From positions 1 to 55,723 of the forward strand of contig CAZIHJ010000008.1 in the NCBI GenBank assembly GCA_964538485.1: a DNA stretch of 55,723 nt, given 5' to 3'. How positions within the stretch are numbered: position 1 is the first letter of the stretch; every line of letters starts with the position of its first letter. The notes below the pieces were generated by a model. That model was not told the DNA's origin. It was given only the letters and a program-made list of their open reading frames with translations, and did no database searches. This DNA is from JBJXHC01 sp964538485 (GTDB lineage: Bacteria; Bacteroidota; Ignavibacteria; UBA10030; UBA6906). A program made the translations under genes and the position numbers. Positions 34,229 through 43,150 of the stretch are shown piece after piece.

Positions 34229-34453
34229 GACAAATGATCCTTACCGTTGGCGGAGATGGTACAAACTGTTGAAAAATGTATGGATTCGTGTGTGCAGAAG
34301 CAAAAGCGAGGGCGCAAGCAGCTTACTGTGTTGGAAATTCCATCGCAAATTCTTGCGTACGATCTACCATCACGTGGGGAACATTTTTGGCTTGGTTTTG
34401 GTTGATGTATTGTGTATATTGAATTGTAATCAGATGCAAAGGGAACGTTACAC

Positions 34454-34618
34454 ATGAAGAAAATCGCAGTCAATGTGTGCAGGGATTGCGGAAATCAGTT
34501 TCGAGGTCAAACCGGTTCATATCGTTGCCCCGATTGCAGGAAGAAAGAGATTCAGTACAAGCAACAACGGGAAAAGATGCGTCGCAGTTTGCCTTTCTAT
34601 CTGAAGACCGATATCTGA
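34454..34618 (+). CDS. 54-residue zinc-ribbon protein
   Basis: A short frame that many gene finders skip. Residues 9-12 are CRDC and 25-28 are CPDC, a CxxC-x12-CxxC zinc ribbon of the kind seen in many small regulatory or RNA-associated proteins. The C-terminal third is very basic (RKKEIQYKQQREKMRR). A purine tract AAAGGGA precedes the ATG at 9-10 bases, and a 13-bp hairpin follows the stop by 20 bases. It is divergent from the aspartokinase gene. Whether it binds nucleic acid is inferred from the charge and ribbon alone. Confidence 0.7.
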   Translation: MKKIAVNVCRDCGNQFRGQTGSYRCPDCRKKEIQYKQQREKMRRSLPFYLKTDI

Positions 34619-34637
34619 CCTAGCACGCACAATTTTT

Positions 34638-34669
34638 GAATGCCTTCCTCTTAACTGGGGAGGGCATTC
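34638..34669 (+). terminator. Terminator-like 13-bp hairpin
   Basis: GAATGCCTTCCTC at 34638-34650 pairs with GGGGAGGGCATTC at 34657-34669 (two G-T pairs) around a 6-base loop. The forward tail is ATGTTTTAG, a modest T run. It lies between the small zinc-ribbon gene and the converging cox operon. Confidence 0.7.
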
Positions 34670-34742
34670 ATGTTTTAGCCCCTGTTTCCAACCCGATTGT
34701 CTCTCAACCCACCATTTACCCGACCACGGTTCAACAATCACA

Positions 34743-35012
34743 TCAATACCGGGTCGCATAATCGCTCATCGTCAGGGCAAACAAGATGATGATCCAGAAG
34801 AAACCGGCACACGCAAACACCCACGTTAATCGTGTACTGTACCGTACATGCATGAAATAGAGAACAACAAGAACTGCTTTCACGACAGCAATCGTGAGTG
34901 CAACGAAGATATTCAAGTTTCCCAAATCGACATACGCTGCAGCCACGGTGAGGACGAAGAGGCCAAATAGAGCGGAAGCAACTTTGTAGTATGTTTTTTT
35001 GGGAATGATCAT
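34743..35012 (-). CDS. Cytochrome c oxidase subunit IV
   Basis: 89 residues from the ATG at 35012; the longer frame reads through the end of coxIII. It has three hydrophobic helices (TYYKVASALFGLFVLTVAAAY, NIFVALTIAVVKAVLVVLYF with MHVRYST, and TWVFACAGFFWIIILFALTM), the standard layout of the small bacterial subunit IV (CyoD/CtaF-like). It assists assembly of the oxidase and has no redox centre. It is the last gene of the act-cox operon, 4 bp after coxIII. Confidence 0.88.
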   Translation of the reverse strand: MIIPKKTYYKVASALFGLFVLTVAAAYVDLGNLNIFVALTIAVVKAVLVVLYFMHVRYSTRLTWVFACAGFFWIIILFALTMSDYATRY

Positions 35013-35016
35013 GGGT

Positions 35017-35664
35017 TTATGCGTGAACGTGAATGAGATACAGTAACGGATACAGGAATATCCAGACAATATCCACGAAGTGCCAGTAGAGGCCAAAAAT
35101 CTCAACCGGTTGGTAATACTCTGCGGTATACCTTCCCCGTGAGGCATGGACTATCATGATTCCAAGAATCACCATCCCGATGATCATGTGCAAGGCATGT
35201 ATCCCCGTCATTGCAAAGTACAGGGTGAAGTAAATTTGGGCGCTCTGTGCGTATGGGCCTTCGAACTGAAAAGCCGGTCCGGGAAACAACCCCTCATGAA
35301 ATTTATGGGAGTATTCAAAGCTTTTGATGCCAAGGAATACAATTCCAAGCAACAGTGTGAAAACCATGAATCTCACCGTCTCTGATTTCTTTCCCTCTTG
35401 CGCGGCGTGAACACCCAGTGCCATTGTGAGACTGCTCCCGAGCAACACAAAGGTGTTGATTGCACCGAGCAGCACGTTCAGCTTCTGACTTGCAACGGCA
35501 AACATCTCAGGATTGGCAGAGCGATAGACAAGATAGGAAATAAACAACCCGCCAAAGAACAGCACCTCGGTGGCAAGGAAAGCCCACATGCCGAGCGTGG
35601 CGGTTTCGCGTTGCTGATGCATGTCCTCAAAATGGTGGGCTACATTTGAACGCGAATCACGCAC
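35017..35664 (-). CDS. Cytochrome c oxidase subunit III
   Basis: 215 residues from a GTG at 35664, chosen because GGAGGAGAG is correctly spaced and the protein then starts VRDSRSNVAHHFEDMHQQRE, the family N-terminus; longer frames overlap coxI deeply. Five or more membrane helices follow, with LGMWAFLATEVLFFGGLF and YWHFVDIVWIFLYPLLYL. Subunit III holds no metal but stabilises the core and lines the oxygen route. The start overlaps the coxI stop by 8 bp. Confidence 0.93.
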   Translation of the reverse strand: MRDSRSNVAHHFEDMHQQRETATLGMWAFLATEVLFFGGLFISYLVYRSANPEMFAVASQKLNVLLGAINTFVLLGSSLTMALGVHAAQEGKKSETVRFMVFTLLLGIVFLGIKSFEYSHKFHEGLFPGPAFQFEGPYAQSAQIYFTLYFAMTGIHALHMIIGMVILGIMIVHASRGRYTAEYYQPVEIFGLYWHFVDIVWIFLYPLLYLIHVHA

Positions 35665-37273
35665 GAGGGGCACTCTCCTCCGGATAGGCATACGGTTCTT
35701 CAGTGACAATAGGAACCTTGTCAAAATTGTGTGTTGTCGGGGGCGAGAGTGTCTGCCACTCCAGCCCTGTTGCATTCCAGGGATTCGGACCAACGTACTT
35801 GGGTTTTCGAAGGGACCAGAGGAGATATATCATCGGGATCAGATACCCAAGCCCAAGAATCGAAGCCCCTGCCGTAGACATGACATTTAAGACCTGAAAC
35901 TCATCCGGATAGACGTAATACCGGCGAGGCATGCCGAGATGGCCCAGAATAAACTGTGGAAAGAACGTCAGGTTGAAGCCGACGAACAAGATCAACGCGG
36001 AGAACTTTGCCCACGCCTCGTTATACATTCTCCCAGTGATCTTGGGCCACCAGAAATGTATTCCGGCAAGGTATCCCATCACGGCACCACCAACCATGAT
36101 ATAATGGAAATGCGCAACAACAAAGTATGTGTCGGTGAGATGAACATCGGTTGCAAGGGAGGCAAGGAACAGTCCGGTCAATCCACCGATCGTAAACAGT
36201 CCGATAAAGCCGAATGCGTACAGAACCGGCGTGCGGAACTCGATTGTCCCCTTATACAATGTCGCCGTCCAATTGAACACCTTGATTGCGGATGGGATAG
36301 CAACGACGAAACTCAACGCAGAGAAGACCATGGCAGCATACACAGACTGACCGCTCACGAACATATGATGGCCCCACACAAGAAACCCGAACACCGCAAT
36401 TGCCATCACCGCAAAGGCCATGAAGTTATAGCCGAATATTCGTTTGCGGGCAAAACACGTCACTACTTCGCTGACCACTCCCATTGATGGCAACACCATG
36501 ATATACACAGCGGGATGGGAGTAGAACCAGAACAGATGTTGAAAGAGAATCGGATCGCCTCCGAGCGCCGGATCGAAAATCCCGGCTCCAGCCACCCTTT
36601 CAAAACCGAGAAGGAAGAGTGTGATGGCGATGACCGGCGTTCCGAGAATGGTGATCACGCTTGTTGCATACATCGACCAGATGAATAACGGCAACCGGAA
36701 CCACGTGAGTCCCGGAGCCCGCATCTTGTGAATTGTGGCGATAAAGTTCATCGCTGTGAGGATGGTTGAGAATCCGGTAATAAACAACCCGACAACCACG
36801 GGGACGACATTCGTGAGCGCGTACGAACTGCTGTACGGTGTGTAGAACGTCCATCCCGTGTCCACCCCACCCGTTATCATGACAACAAGGGTGATAATGC
36901 CGCCGACATTGTAGACATACCAACTCAGAAGGTTCAGTCGCGGAAAGGCAAGGTCCCGTGCCCCGATCATCATCGGGACAAGGAAATTTCCCAGTACGGC
37001 CGGAATCGACGGGATCAGGAAAAAGAAGATCATCGAGATCCCGTGCATCGTAAAAAGGCGGTTATACGTTTCCGCAGTGACAATATCCCCCTGCGGCGTC
37101 ATAAGTTCAAGACGCAACAATACAGCAAAGAAACCACCAATGAAAAAGAAGAAGGTAATAGAGATGAGGTACAGAAGGGCAATACGCTTATGGTCCACAG
37201 TAAGTAACCAGGAGCGGACGCCGTACCCCGCGTGGATATAGTCGTCATGACTATGTATTGGATTACTGTTCAT
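35657..37273 (-). CDS. Cytochrome c oxidase subunit I (A2-type, caa3)
   Basis: 538 residues with 12 helices. The heme a ligand is in TMHGISM (His77), the CuB site in FYSHPAVYIM (His253, cross-link Tyr257), the histidine pair in GHHMFVSG, and the last heme ligands in VVAHFHYIMVGG. In place of the proton-channel glutamate of A1 oxidases (GHPEVY) there is YSHPAVY, which marks the A2 group known from Rhodothermus-type caa3 enzymes. It is the oxygen-reducing, proton-pumping core of the terminal oxidase. It overlaps coxII by 4 bp (ATGA). Confidence 0.97.
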   Translation of the reverse strand: MNSNPIHSHDDYIHAGYGVRSWLLTVDHKRIALLYLISITFFFFIGGFFAVLLRLELMTPQGDIVTAETYNRLFTMHGISMIFFFLIPSIPAVLGNFLVPMMIGARDLAFPRLNLLSWYVYNVGGIITLVVMITGGVDTGWTFYTPYSSSYALTNVVPVVVGLFITGFSTILTAMNFIATIHKMRAPGLTWFRLPLFIWSMYATSVITILGTPVIAITLFLLGFERVAGAGIFDPALGGDPILFQHLFWFYSHPAVYIMVLPSMGVVSEVVTCFARKRIFGYNFMAFAVMAIAVFGFLVWGHHMFVSGQSVYAAMVFSALSFVVAIPSAIKVFNWTATLYKGTIEFRTPVLYAFGFIGLFTIGGLTGLFLASLATDVHLTDTYFVVAHFHYIMVGGAVMGYLAGIHFWWPKITGRMYNEAWAKFSALILFVGFNLTFFPQFILGHLGMPRRYYVYPDEFQVLNVMSTAGASILGLGYLIPMIYLLWSLRKPKYVGPNPWNATGLEWQTLSPPTTHNFDKVPIVTEEPYAYPEESAPRA

Positions 37274-38220
37274 TCTGTCTTCCCCGTGGCTGCAACCTGT
37301 TCCACTCCAAGCGACTTCACATACTCAACAATTTGATTAAGCTGTTCCTGGTTAATCTGGTTCTTGTACGTTGGCATCATTGGCTGGTAGCCCTCGACGA
37401 GTTTTGCGTTCGGATTGAGAATGGATTCCCGAATGTACTCTTCACTGGCCACAGTTGTTTCCCCTGAAGCAAGCTTCACCTGTTTACCGAATAGCCCGGT
37501 GAGGGCCGGACCGCGTTGCGTCGGACCGGACTTGTGACAGGTCTGGCAGCCATTCTGCTGGAACAACTGTTCACCGGACATCGCCATCGTTGTCCCTGCT
37601 CCGGAGAGCCACCGCTCATAGTCCGATTGCTCCATCACTACCACTTTCCCGATCATTCCCGAATGCGAAGTCCCGCAGTACTCGGCACAAAACAGATGAT
37701 ACTCGCCGGACTTTGTTGCTTCGAACCATTGTGTCGTGTACCGCCCCGGTAGTACATCCTGTTTGATGCGAAACGCCGGGATATAGAAACTGTGAATTAC
37801 ATCCTGTGATGTCATGATCAATTTCACGGGCTTCCCAACCGGTACATGGAGTTCATTGATCTCCCGATTTCCTTCAGGGTGTTGTATCTTCCACATCCAT
37901 TGCTTCCCCACAACGTAAATCTCCATGGCTCCGGGCGGGGCAACGTGCATATCAAAATACACTTTCGCTGTCCAAGTGAAGATACCGATACTAATGAACA
38001 GCGGGATAATAGACCAAGCGAGTTCCAGCTTAAGATTATCATGCTGTGCACCCTCGCGCGATGACTTCGACCCCTTGCGATAGCGTATAGCTGAATACAC
38101 AAGACCAACGACAATCAGCAGACTAAAAAACAGACTAATCATCACAAGAGTATAGTACACCGCATCCACATCGTTGGCTACGGTAGACGCTCTGTCAGGT
38201 AGTAAGGGAAAACTCCACAT
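37270..38220 (-). CDS. Cytochrome c oxidase subunit II fused to cytochrome c
   Basis: 316 residues. Two N-terminal helices (about 22-44 and 68-90) are followed by a cupredoxin domain with CuA ligands His143, Cys178, Glu180, Cys182, His186 and Met189 (CAEYCGTSHSGM). A C-terminal cytochrome c domain has heme site CQTCH at 225-229 and a methionine ligand in QPMMPTYK. The fused heme domain defines a caa3 oxidase, which takes electrons directly, here probably from the ActE/ActA hemes. It lies 15 bp after SCO and overlaps coxI. Confidence 0.96.
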   Translation of the reverse strand: MWSFPLLPDRASTVANDVDAVYYTLVMISLFFSLLIVVGLVYSAIRYRKGSKSSREGAQHDNLKLELAWSIIPLFISIGIFTWTAKVYFDMHVAPPGAMEIYVVGKQWMWKIQHPEGNREINELHVPVGKPVKLIMTSQDVIHSFYIPAFRIKQDVLPGRYTTQWFEATKSGEYHLFCAEYCGTSHSGMIGKVVVMEQSDYERWLSGAGTTMAMSGEQLFQQNGCQTCHKSGPTQRGPALTGLFGKQVKLASGETTVASEEYIRESILNPNAKLVEGYQPMMPTYKNQINQEQLNQIVEYVKSLGVEQVAATGKTE

Positions 38221-38235
38221 ATCCGTACTCTTGGC

Positions 38236-39072
38236 CTAAAGTTGTGCCGGTTTGAGAGACCTCTTCCGGTCACGCCGGAAATTCACCACCATATATCCGC
38301 CCAGAAGGAGTATCGCAAGCACTCCGCCACCACGCAGCAGATTCGACACCATCACTCCATATTTCCCGGTCAACGGATCATAGTGATAGCAGAGCAACAG
38401 CAGCTTGTCCACCGGTGTCCCGATTTTGTTTTCAGCGGCTTCCATCAACGAGAAACGCAAATCTTTTGCGGCGTATTCAATCCCATACAAATACCGCGCG
38501 AGCTTGCCTTTAGGGGTTGCGACCATGATTCCACTGGCGTGGGCAAACTGGCCTGTTTCTTCGTCAAACATATAGCGAAACCCGATCGCTTCGGCGAGGC
38601 GCGTGATGGATTCCTGATCACCCGTGAGGAAATGCCACCCTTTTTCGGTCCCGGGACGTTCGTACGCCTCGATATACTGGGCCTTTTTTTCCGCAGCCAG
38701 CTCGTGACCTTCACGAGGATCAATGCTCACCGTGAGCACATCAAACTCCGTTCCCGCTGTGAAGTTAATCGTCTTAAACGTCTCGACCATCCCATTCAAT
38801 ACTTGGGTACACAACATGGGACACTTGTAATACACGAGAGAAATAATAACCGGTCGTGAACCAAAATATTCCGAAAGGATGACCGTTTTCCCCTCCTCAT
38901 TCCTGAACTTCAAATCAAGAGGGATCTGCTCATTCAATCTCTGGTCGATACCGACCTCCTTAAATGCCCGGGCCCCTCCATTTGTCTGGCCGATCAACGG
39001 ATTGGCCTGCCCGAAGGAAGCTGTTGTAATACAGCATACCATGAACGCATATCCCAAGACCTTCACACTCAT
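38236..39072 (-). CDS. SCO1/SenC-type copper chaperone
   Basis: 278 residues with an N-terminal signal/anchor helix, a thioredoxin-like domain with the CxxxC copper site CPMLC at residues 84-88, and a second membrane helix near the C-terminus followed by a basic tail (NFRRDRKRSLKP). SCO proteins load the CuA site of CoxII, which is encoded next. The C-terminal helix is an extra over the typical single-anchor form. It overlaps the upstream small gene by 4 bp (ATGA). Confidence 0.93.
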   Translation of the reverse strand: MSVKVLGYAFMVCCITTASFGQANPLIGQTNGGARAFKEVGIDQRLNEQIPLDLKFRNEEGKTVILSEYFGSRPVIISLVYYKCPMLCTQVLNGMVETFKTINFTAGTEFDVLTVSIDPREGHELAAEKKAQYIEAYERPGTEKGWHFLTGDQESITRLAEAIGFRYMFDEETGQFAHASGIMVATPKGKLARYLYGIEYAAKDLRFSLMEAAENKIGTPVDKLLLLCYHYDPLTGKYGVMVSNLLRGGGVLAILLLGGYMVVNFRRDRKRSLKPAQL

Positions 39073-39482
39073 TGCCCTGATCCCTCTCTCGCCGGAAGAC
39101 CATGTTCCACCGCCAATTTCATTGCCTGCTCAATGGGCACCCGGACAATTCCGGAGTCCTTGTTTACCCATGCATAGCTCGTCAACACGGAATCTTCGCT
39201 TCGTCGGATCATCAAGAGTGTATCGCGAGGACTTGGTTGGAGTTGCGGAATCTGTTGTGGAGTCATGCTTTCCGGAGCGGCGAATGTTCCGGGATGTGCA
39301 CCCGGATTCTCAGATTGTTCTGTAAACACCCTGAACGCTATGAATGAAATGACCAACCCCGCTACCATTACACCAAGTAATGCAATCCCTGTTACCATCA
39401 AATTCTTGAAGTTTGCATCGCTTGTCTCGTGGCGACGTGCAATCGAGTCATCAGGAGAATGTTCGTGGAGTTGATCAGTCAT
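39069..39482 (-). CDS. Small single-helix membrane protein of the act operon
   Basis: 137 residues from the ATG at 39482 (a TTG lies two codons upstream). A charged N-terminus (about 1-25) leads to one helix (NLMVTGIALLGVMVAGLVISFIAFRVF, about 28-50) and a periplasmic domain ending IPIEQAMKLAVEHGLP-like (VPIEQAMKLAVEHGLP). Proteins of this kind occur after actF in many alternative complex III operons and probably help join or assemble the Act and Cox complexes; the exact function is not known to me. It lies 2 bp after actF and overlaps SCO. Confidence 0.75.
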   Translation of the reverse strand: MTDQLHEHSPDDSIARRHETSDANFKNLMVTGIALLGVMVAGLVISFIAFRVFTEQSENPGAHPGTFAAPESMTPQQIPQLQPSPRDTLLMIRRSEDSVLTSYAWVNKDSGIVRVPIEQAMKLAVEHGLPAREGSGQ

Positions 39483-39484
39483 GC

Positions 39485-40654
39485 TCAATGTCCCTCCGTT
39501 CCATCAAAACGCGGGTCATGCAATGGCAAAAGCGGTTTTCCCTTCAGTTGCCAGATAAACACGGTAATCCACAAGCCCCCGATGGCAATTGGCGCAATAA
39601 TATCGAGCCAGTGAATGCGTACATGGTTGTGGCTGAATGCTGGAATGATAAGCCAGAATAGATCGACCAGGCGCATGACAAACACGGCTCCGGCAATTTT
39701 AGCCAGTGTCCCAAGCGCCCGTTTTGTCCTTCGTGAAAGAAGGAGTGCGAACGGCACAAAGAAGTGTCCGAGAAGCAGAATCAGTGCAATGACATTCCAA
39801 CCGGTGCCAAGTCGACGGATGTACCAGAAGTTGTCTTCCGGCAGGTTGCCGGACCAGATGATCAGGAACTGAGAAAATGCCATATACGCCCAGAGGACGG
39901 TAAAGGCCATCATTAAATTTCCGAGGTGATGGATGTGCCGCGTCGTCAGGACTTCAGAAATGGGCTCGCGTTTTCCCAGCATGGCAATCATCATGATGGA
40001 AAACGCCAGCGTTGTGAGCACCGAACCGACGATCAATTGCATTCCGTAGATGGTCGAGTACCATTCCGGTTCAAGCGACATCATCCAGTCAACCGAGGCA
40101 AATGATACGGTGAGCACAAACAACACCATCGCCGGTCCACTGAATATCTTCATCTTTCTCATGATTGTCGAATCGGCAGTACGATCTTGCTTCAAGGACA
40201 TACCGCTGAGCCAGAACGCAATACCAATCCACAAAGCAAAATAGATCACCGCGCGTGCGATAAAGAAAGGAACGTTCAGATATCCTGCCTTGTGGTGTAC
40301 AACATGGCTCGATTCCACGTATTCATGATCCGTCCAGGGAAAAATATCCTGCATGCCGATCAAAATGGGAATAAAGAGCAACGCCATCAACGCCATTGTG
40401 CGGGATCCCGATTCGACGATCCGTTGAATGACATTTCCCCAGTGGCCGGACACAAGATGATGGAGAATCAGAATACCCAGGCAGCCGAGACTCAATCCGA
40501 ACCACATCAACCAACCGTAGAGGTACGACTGGAAGAACTGGTGCGTGGACATGAGAGCTCCAGCCGCCAGCATCAACGCGCCTACAGCGCCCACCACAGT
40601 GGCACGCTGCTGAATACTGTTAAACTTCGGACGGAGTGCGTCTACGTCATTCAT
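39485..40654 (-). CDS. actF: Alternative complex III subunit ActF (quinol-binding, NrfD-like)
   Basis: 389 residues with about ten membrane helices, homologous in layout to ActC. Helix-loop motifs such as FPWTDHEYVESSHVVHHKAGYLNVPFF and FASVDWMMSLEPEWYSTIYGM are the standard features of the ActF branch. ActF is one of two NrfD-type integral subunits of the complex that oxidises menaquinol without a Rieske protein. Encoded between actE (4-bp overlap, ATGA) and the small membrane protein. Confidence 0.95.
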   Translation of the reverse strand: MNDVDALRPKFNSIQQRATVVGAVGALMLAAGALMSTHQFFQSYLYGWLMWFGLSLGCLGILILHHLVSGHWGNVIQRIVESGSRTMALMALLFIPILIGMQDIFPWTDHEYVESSHVVHHKAGYLNVPFFIARAVIYFALWIGIAFWLSGMSLKQDRTADSTIMRKMKIFSGPAMVLFVLTVSFASVDWMMSLEPEWYSTIYGMQLIVGSVLTTLAFSIMMIAMLGKREPISEVLTTRHIHHLGNLMMAFTVLWAYMAFSQFLIIWSGNLPEDNFWYIRRLGTGWNVIALILLLGHFFVPFALLLSRRTKRALGTLAKIAGAVFVMRLVDLFWLIIPAFSHNHVRIHWLDIIAPIAIGGLWITVFIWQLKGKPLLPLHDPRFDGTEGH

Positions 40655-41220
40655 TTCATTGACTCCGTCATCCTCTGCTGTTCCGTTTGTGACAGATCAT
40701 TGAATCCCACTCTGCGGCTCAGTTGCAGCGCCCGGATGTACGCAACAATTGCCCAGCGATCGTGGACCGGCACACTGGCGGCATAGCTGTACATTCTCCC
40801 GAATCCGTTGGAAATCACGTCAACGTAGTAGCCCGCAGGTTTTGTTCTCACACTATCAGCGTGGAATGAATTCGGCTGAGGAAAGCCCCGCAGGACAATC
40901 ATTCCCCTCCCATCTCCCAGTCGCCCGTGACACGGGGCGCAAAAGGTCGTGTACCTGTTCTGGCCCCGGTTCATTATATCGGCGGTAACGGGAAAAGGAA
41001 ACTGGTCTGCAAATTGCCCGTTCACCTTTCCCGTGAACAGCAGTTCATCCTCACGAAGGAAGCCGCGGGCGATTGTCCCTTCCGGAAGCATGCGCGATGT
41101 CTGGCGGTCGGCATAATACTTACTCTCTTCCAGCGGCTTCACACGAGCCCGATCTGCCATGTCATTGCAGCCAACCAAGAGAATCATACTCACAACAGCT
41201 ATGGCAGCCAGGCCGTTCAT
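40651..41220 (-). CDS. actE: Alternative complex III monoheme cytochrome c subunit ActE
   Basis: 189 residues. A lipobox LLVGC (Cys18) marks a lipoprotein facing the periplasm. The single c-type heme site is CAPCH near residue 94, with a methionine-bearing segment (YSYAASVPVHDRW) after it. ActE passes electrons from ActA hemes towards the cytochrome c oxidase. It overlaps actD by 4 bp and actF by 4 bp. Confidence 0.94.
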   Translation of the reverse strand: MNGLAAIAVVSMILLVGCNDMADRARVKPLEESKYYADRQTSRMLPEGTIARGFLREDELLFTGKVNGQFADQFPFPVTADIMNRGQNRYTTFCAPCHGRLGDGRGMIVLRGFPQPNSFHADSVRTKPAGYYVDVISNGFGRMYSYAASVPVHDRWAIVAYIRALQLSRRVGFNDLSQTEQQRMTESMK

Positions 41221-41753
41221 AGATCAACCACAAATATGTTTGCAGGTTTCAAACTCTCAAGAAATTGTCGTGTTTCTTCATTATTGAATTTCGGATCCGT
41301 CGCTTCAATACAGAGAAAGAACTTGTCCCTGCTTGCCATAGCGAAGCGGTCGACATTAAACACCGGGTGCACCGGCCTCGGAAGGCCGTTCCTAAAAAAC
41401 ACTCCAACAAATGTTCCGAGAGCAGCAAACAAGATTGTCATTTCAAACGTAATGGGAATCCACTGAGGCCAGCTGTTGAGCGGCCGGCCGCCGATATTCA
41501 ACGGATAGTCAAATCCCATTGAGTAATACTGCATGAAGAACCCGGTCAGGCAACCCGCAATGCCGCAGCAGAGGACAAATAGGGAGAGCTTTGTGTGTTT
41601 GATGCGCAATGCGTCCGTCAATTCTTCCATCGGGAAGGGTGTGTATGCGTCCATCTTGCGGAACCCTGTCTCGCCCGCCTTCCTTGCCGCGGCGAGTATC
41701 TCTTCCGGAGAATCGAATTCTGCCATCAGCCCGTATATGTCCGGCTTCTTCAT
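41217..41753 (-). CDS. actD: Alternative complex III subunit ActD (DUF3341)
   Basis: 178 residues from the ATG at 41753, one base after the actC stop; longer frames would overlap actC. DUF3341 proteins have a cytoplasmic domain (GLMAEFDSPEEILAAARKAGETGFRKMDAYTPFP) and two membrane helices (LFVLCCGIAGCLTGFFMQYY and IPITFEMTILFAALGTFVGVFF). ActD is structural, with no cofactor, and contacts ActC/ActF. It is fourth in the operon. Confidence 0.94.
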   Translation of the reverse strand: MKKPDIYGLMAEFDSPEEILAAARKAGETGFRKMDAYTPFPMEELTDALRIKHTKLSLFVLCCGIAGCLTGFFMQYYSMGFDYPLNIGGRPLNSWPQWIPITFEMTILFAALGTFVGVFFRNGLPRPVHPVFNVDRFAMASRDKFFLCIEATDPKFNNEETRQFLESLKPANIFVVDL

Positions 41754-41754
41754 C

Positions 41755-43149
41755 CTATCCCGCATCCGCGCTCGTGTCGATCGTTCTTCCCTTCCACGGC
41801 AGGAGATGCTTGATCTCAAAGATCGATATCATGGGCATAACCCGGATGAAGAAATACATCAGCCAGACGAACAACCCGATTGTTCCGATGTACAAACCGA
41901 TTTCCCAAATCGTCGGGGAATACATATCCCACGATGACGGCAGAAAATCCCTGTGCAGACTTGTCACGATAATGACAAAGCGTTCCAGCCACATGCCGAT
42001 GTTCACAATGATGGCAATAACAAGAAGGACCATCGGGGTTGTACGTATCTTCTTTGACCAGAGCAGTTGCGGCACCAGGCCGTTGCAGAAAATGAGAGCG
42101 GCGTATGCCCACCAATACGGACCGGTAATGCGATTGTGCATCATGAATCCCTCGTACTCGCTTCCGCTGTAGTATGCAAAGAACAACTCCATCATGTAGC
42201 CATAGAATACAATCAATCCTGTCGCAAGCATGATCTTTGCCATGTAGTCGAGGTGACGATCAGTGACGAACGCTTCAAGATGATACATCTTGCGTGCAGG
42301 AATCATCAGCGTCAATACCATTGCAAAACCCGAGTAGATAGCTCCGGCAACAAAGTACGGTGGGAAGATCGTCGCATGCCAGCCGGGCAACAAGCTTGCG
42401 GCAAAGTCAAAGCTCACGACGCTATGAACGGAGATAACAAGTGGCGTGGCGAGTCCGGCAAGAAGCAAGTATGCAGTCTCATAGCGATGCCAATGCTGTG
42501 TTGATCCTCTCCATCCCATTGACAACACGCCATAAATCTGCCGCTGCCATTTTTTCTTTGCCTTGTCACGCATCGAAGCAAGATCCGGGACAAGGCCGAC
42601 AAACCAGAACAGGAACGACACGAGGAGATATGTCGAGATGGCAAAGACGTCCCAAACAAGCGGACTCCGGAAGTTCGGCCACATGGCCATGGTGTTGGGA
42701 TACGGTGCGAGCCAGAATGCCAGCCACGGACGACCGAGATGGAAGATCGGAAACATCGCGGCGCAGATAACGGCAAAGAGCGTCATCGCTTCGGCAAACC
42801 GGTTGATTGCATTGCGCCAGTGTTGATGCAAAAGCAATAACACTGCCGAGATCAGGGTTCCTGCATGACCAATACCAATCCACCAGACAAGATTGGTGAT
42901 GTCGAACGCCCAGCCGATCGGATTGTTCAACCCCCAAACACCAACCCCCTTGAGAAGCAGCCAACCAACCGACACAAGAAACACCACAATCAACACCGAG
43001 GTGATTCCCAGCGTGATCATCATCCCCTTCGGGGTTTTCCGCTCCAGCACTGTTCCGCTGATATGATCCGTAATGGAAGCATACGTCTGATCCGGAGCGA
43101 CAAGCGGCTCGTGAACGGCAATACCTTCCCATTTCTGTTTCTTCTCCAC
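41755..43149 (-). CDS. actC: Alternative complex III subunit ActC (NrfD family)
   Basis: 464 residues and about ten helices. Start is GTG at 43149, one base after the actB stop, with AGGATA just before it. WWIGIGHAGTLISAVLLLL and NRFAEAMTLFAVICAAMFPIFHLGRPW (split across helices) are signature NrfD regions; the acidic/His residues in these form the proposed quinol site. It works with ActF in quinol oxidation. Confidence 0.96.
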   Translation of the reverse strand: MEKKQKWEGIAVHEPLVAPDQTYASITDHISGTVLERKTPKGMMITLGITSVLIVVFLVSVGWLLLKGVGVWGLNNPIGWAFDITNLVWWIGIGHAGTLISAVLLLLHQHWRNAINRFAEAMTLFAVICAAMFPIFHLGRPWLAFWLAPYPNTMAMWPNFRSPLVWDVFAISTYLLVSFLFWFVGLVPDLASMRDKAKKKWQRQIYGVLSMGWRGSTQHWHRYETAYLLLAGLATPLVISVHSVVSFDFAASLLPGWHATIFPPYFVAGAIYSGFAMVLTLMIPARKMYHLEAFVTDRHLDYMAKIMLATGLIVFYGYMMELFFAYYSGSEYEGFMMHNRITGPYWWAYAALIFCNGLVPQLLWSKKIRTTPMVLLVIAIIVNIGMWLERFVIIVTSLHRDFLPSSWDMYSPTIWEIGLYIGTIGLFVWLMYFFIRVMPMISIFEIKHLLPWKGRTIDTSADAG

Positions 43150-43150
43150 G

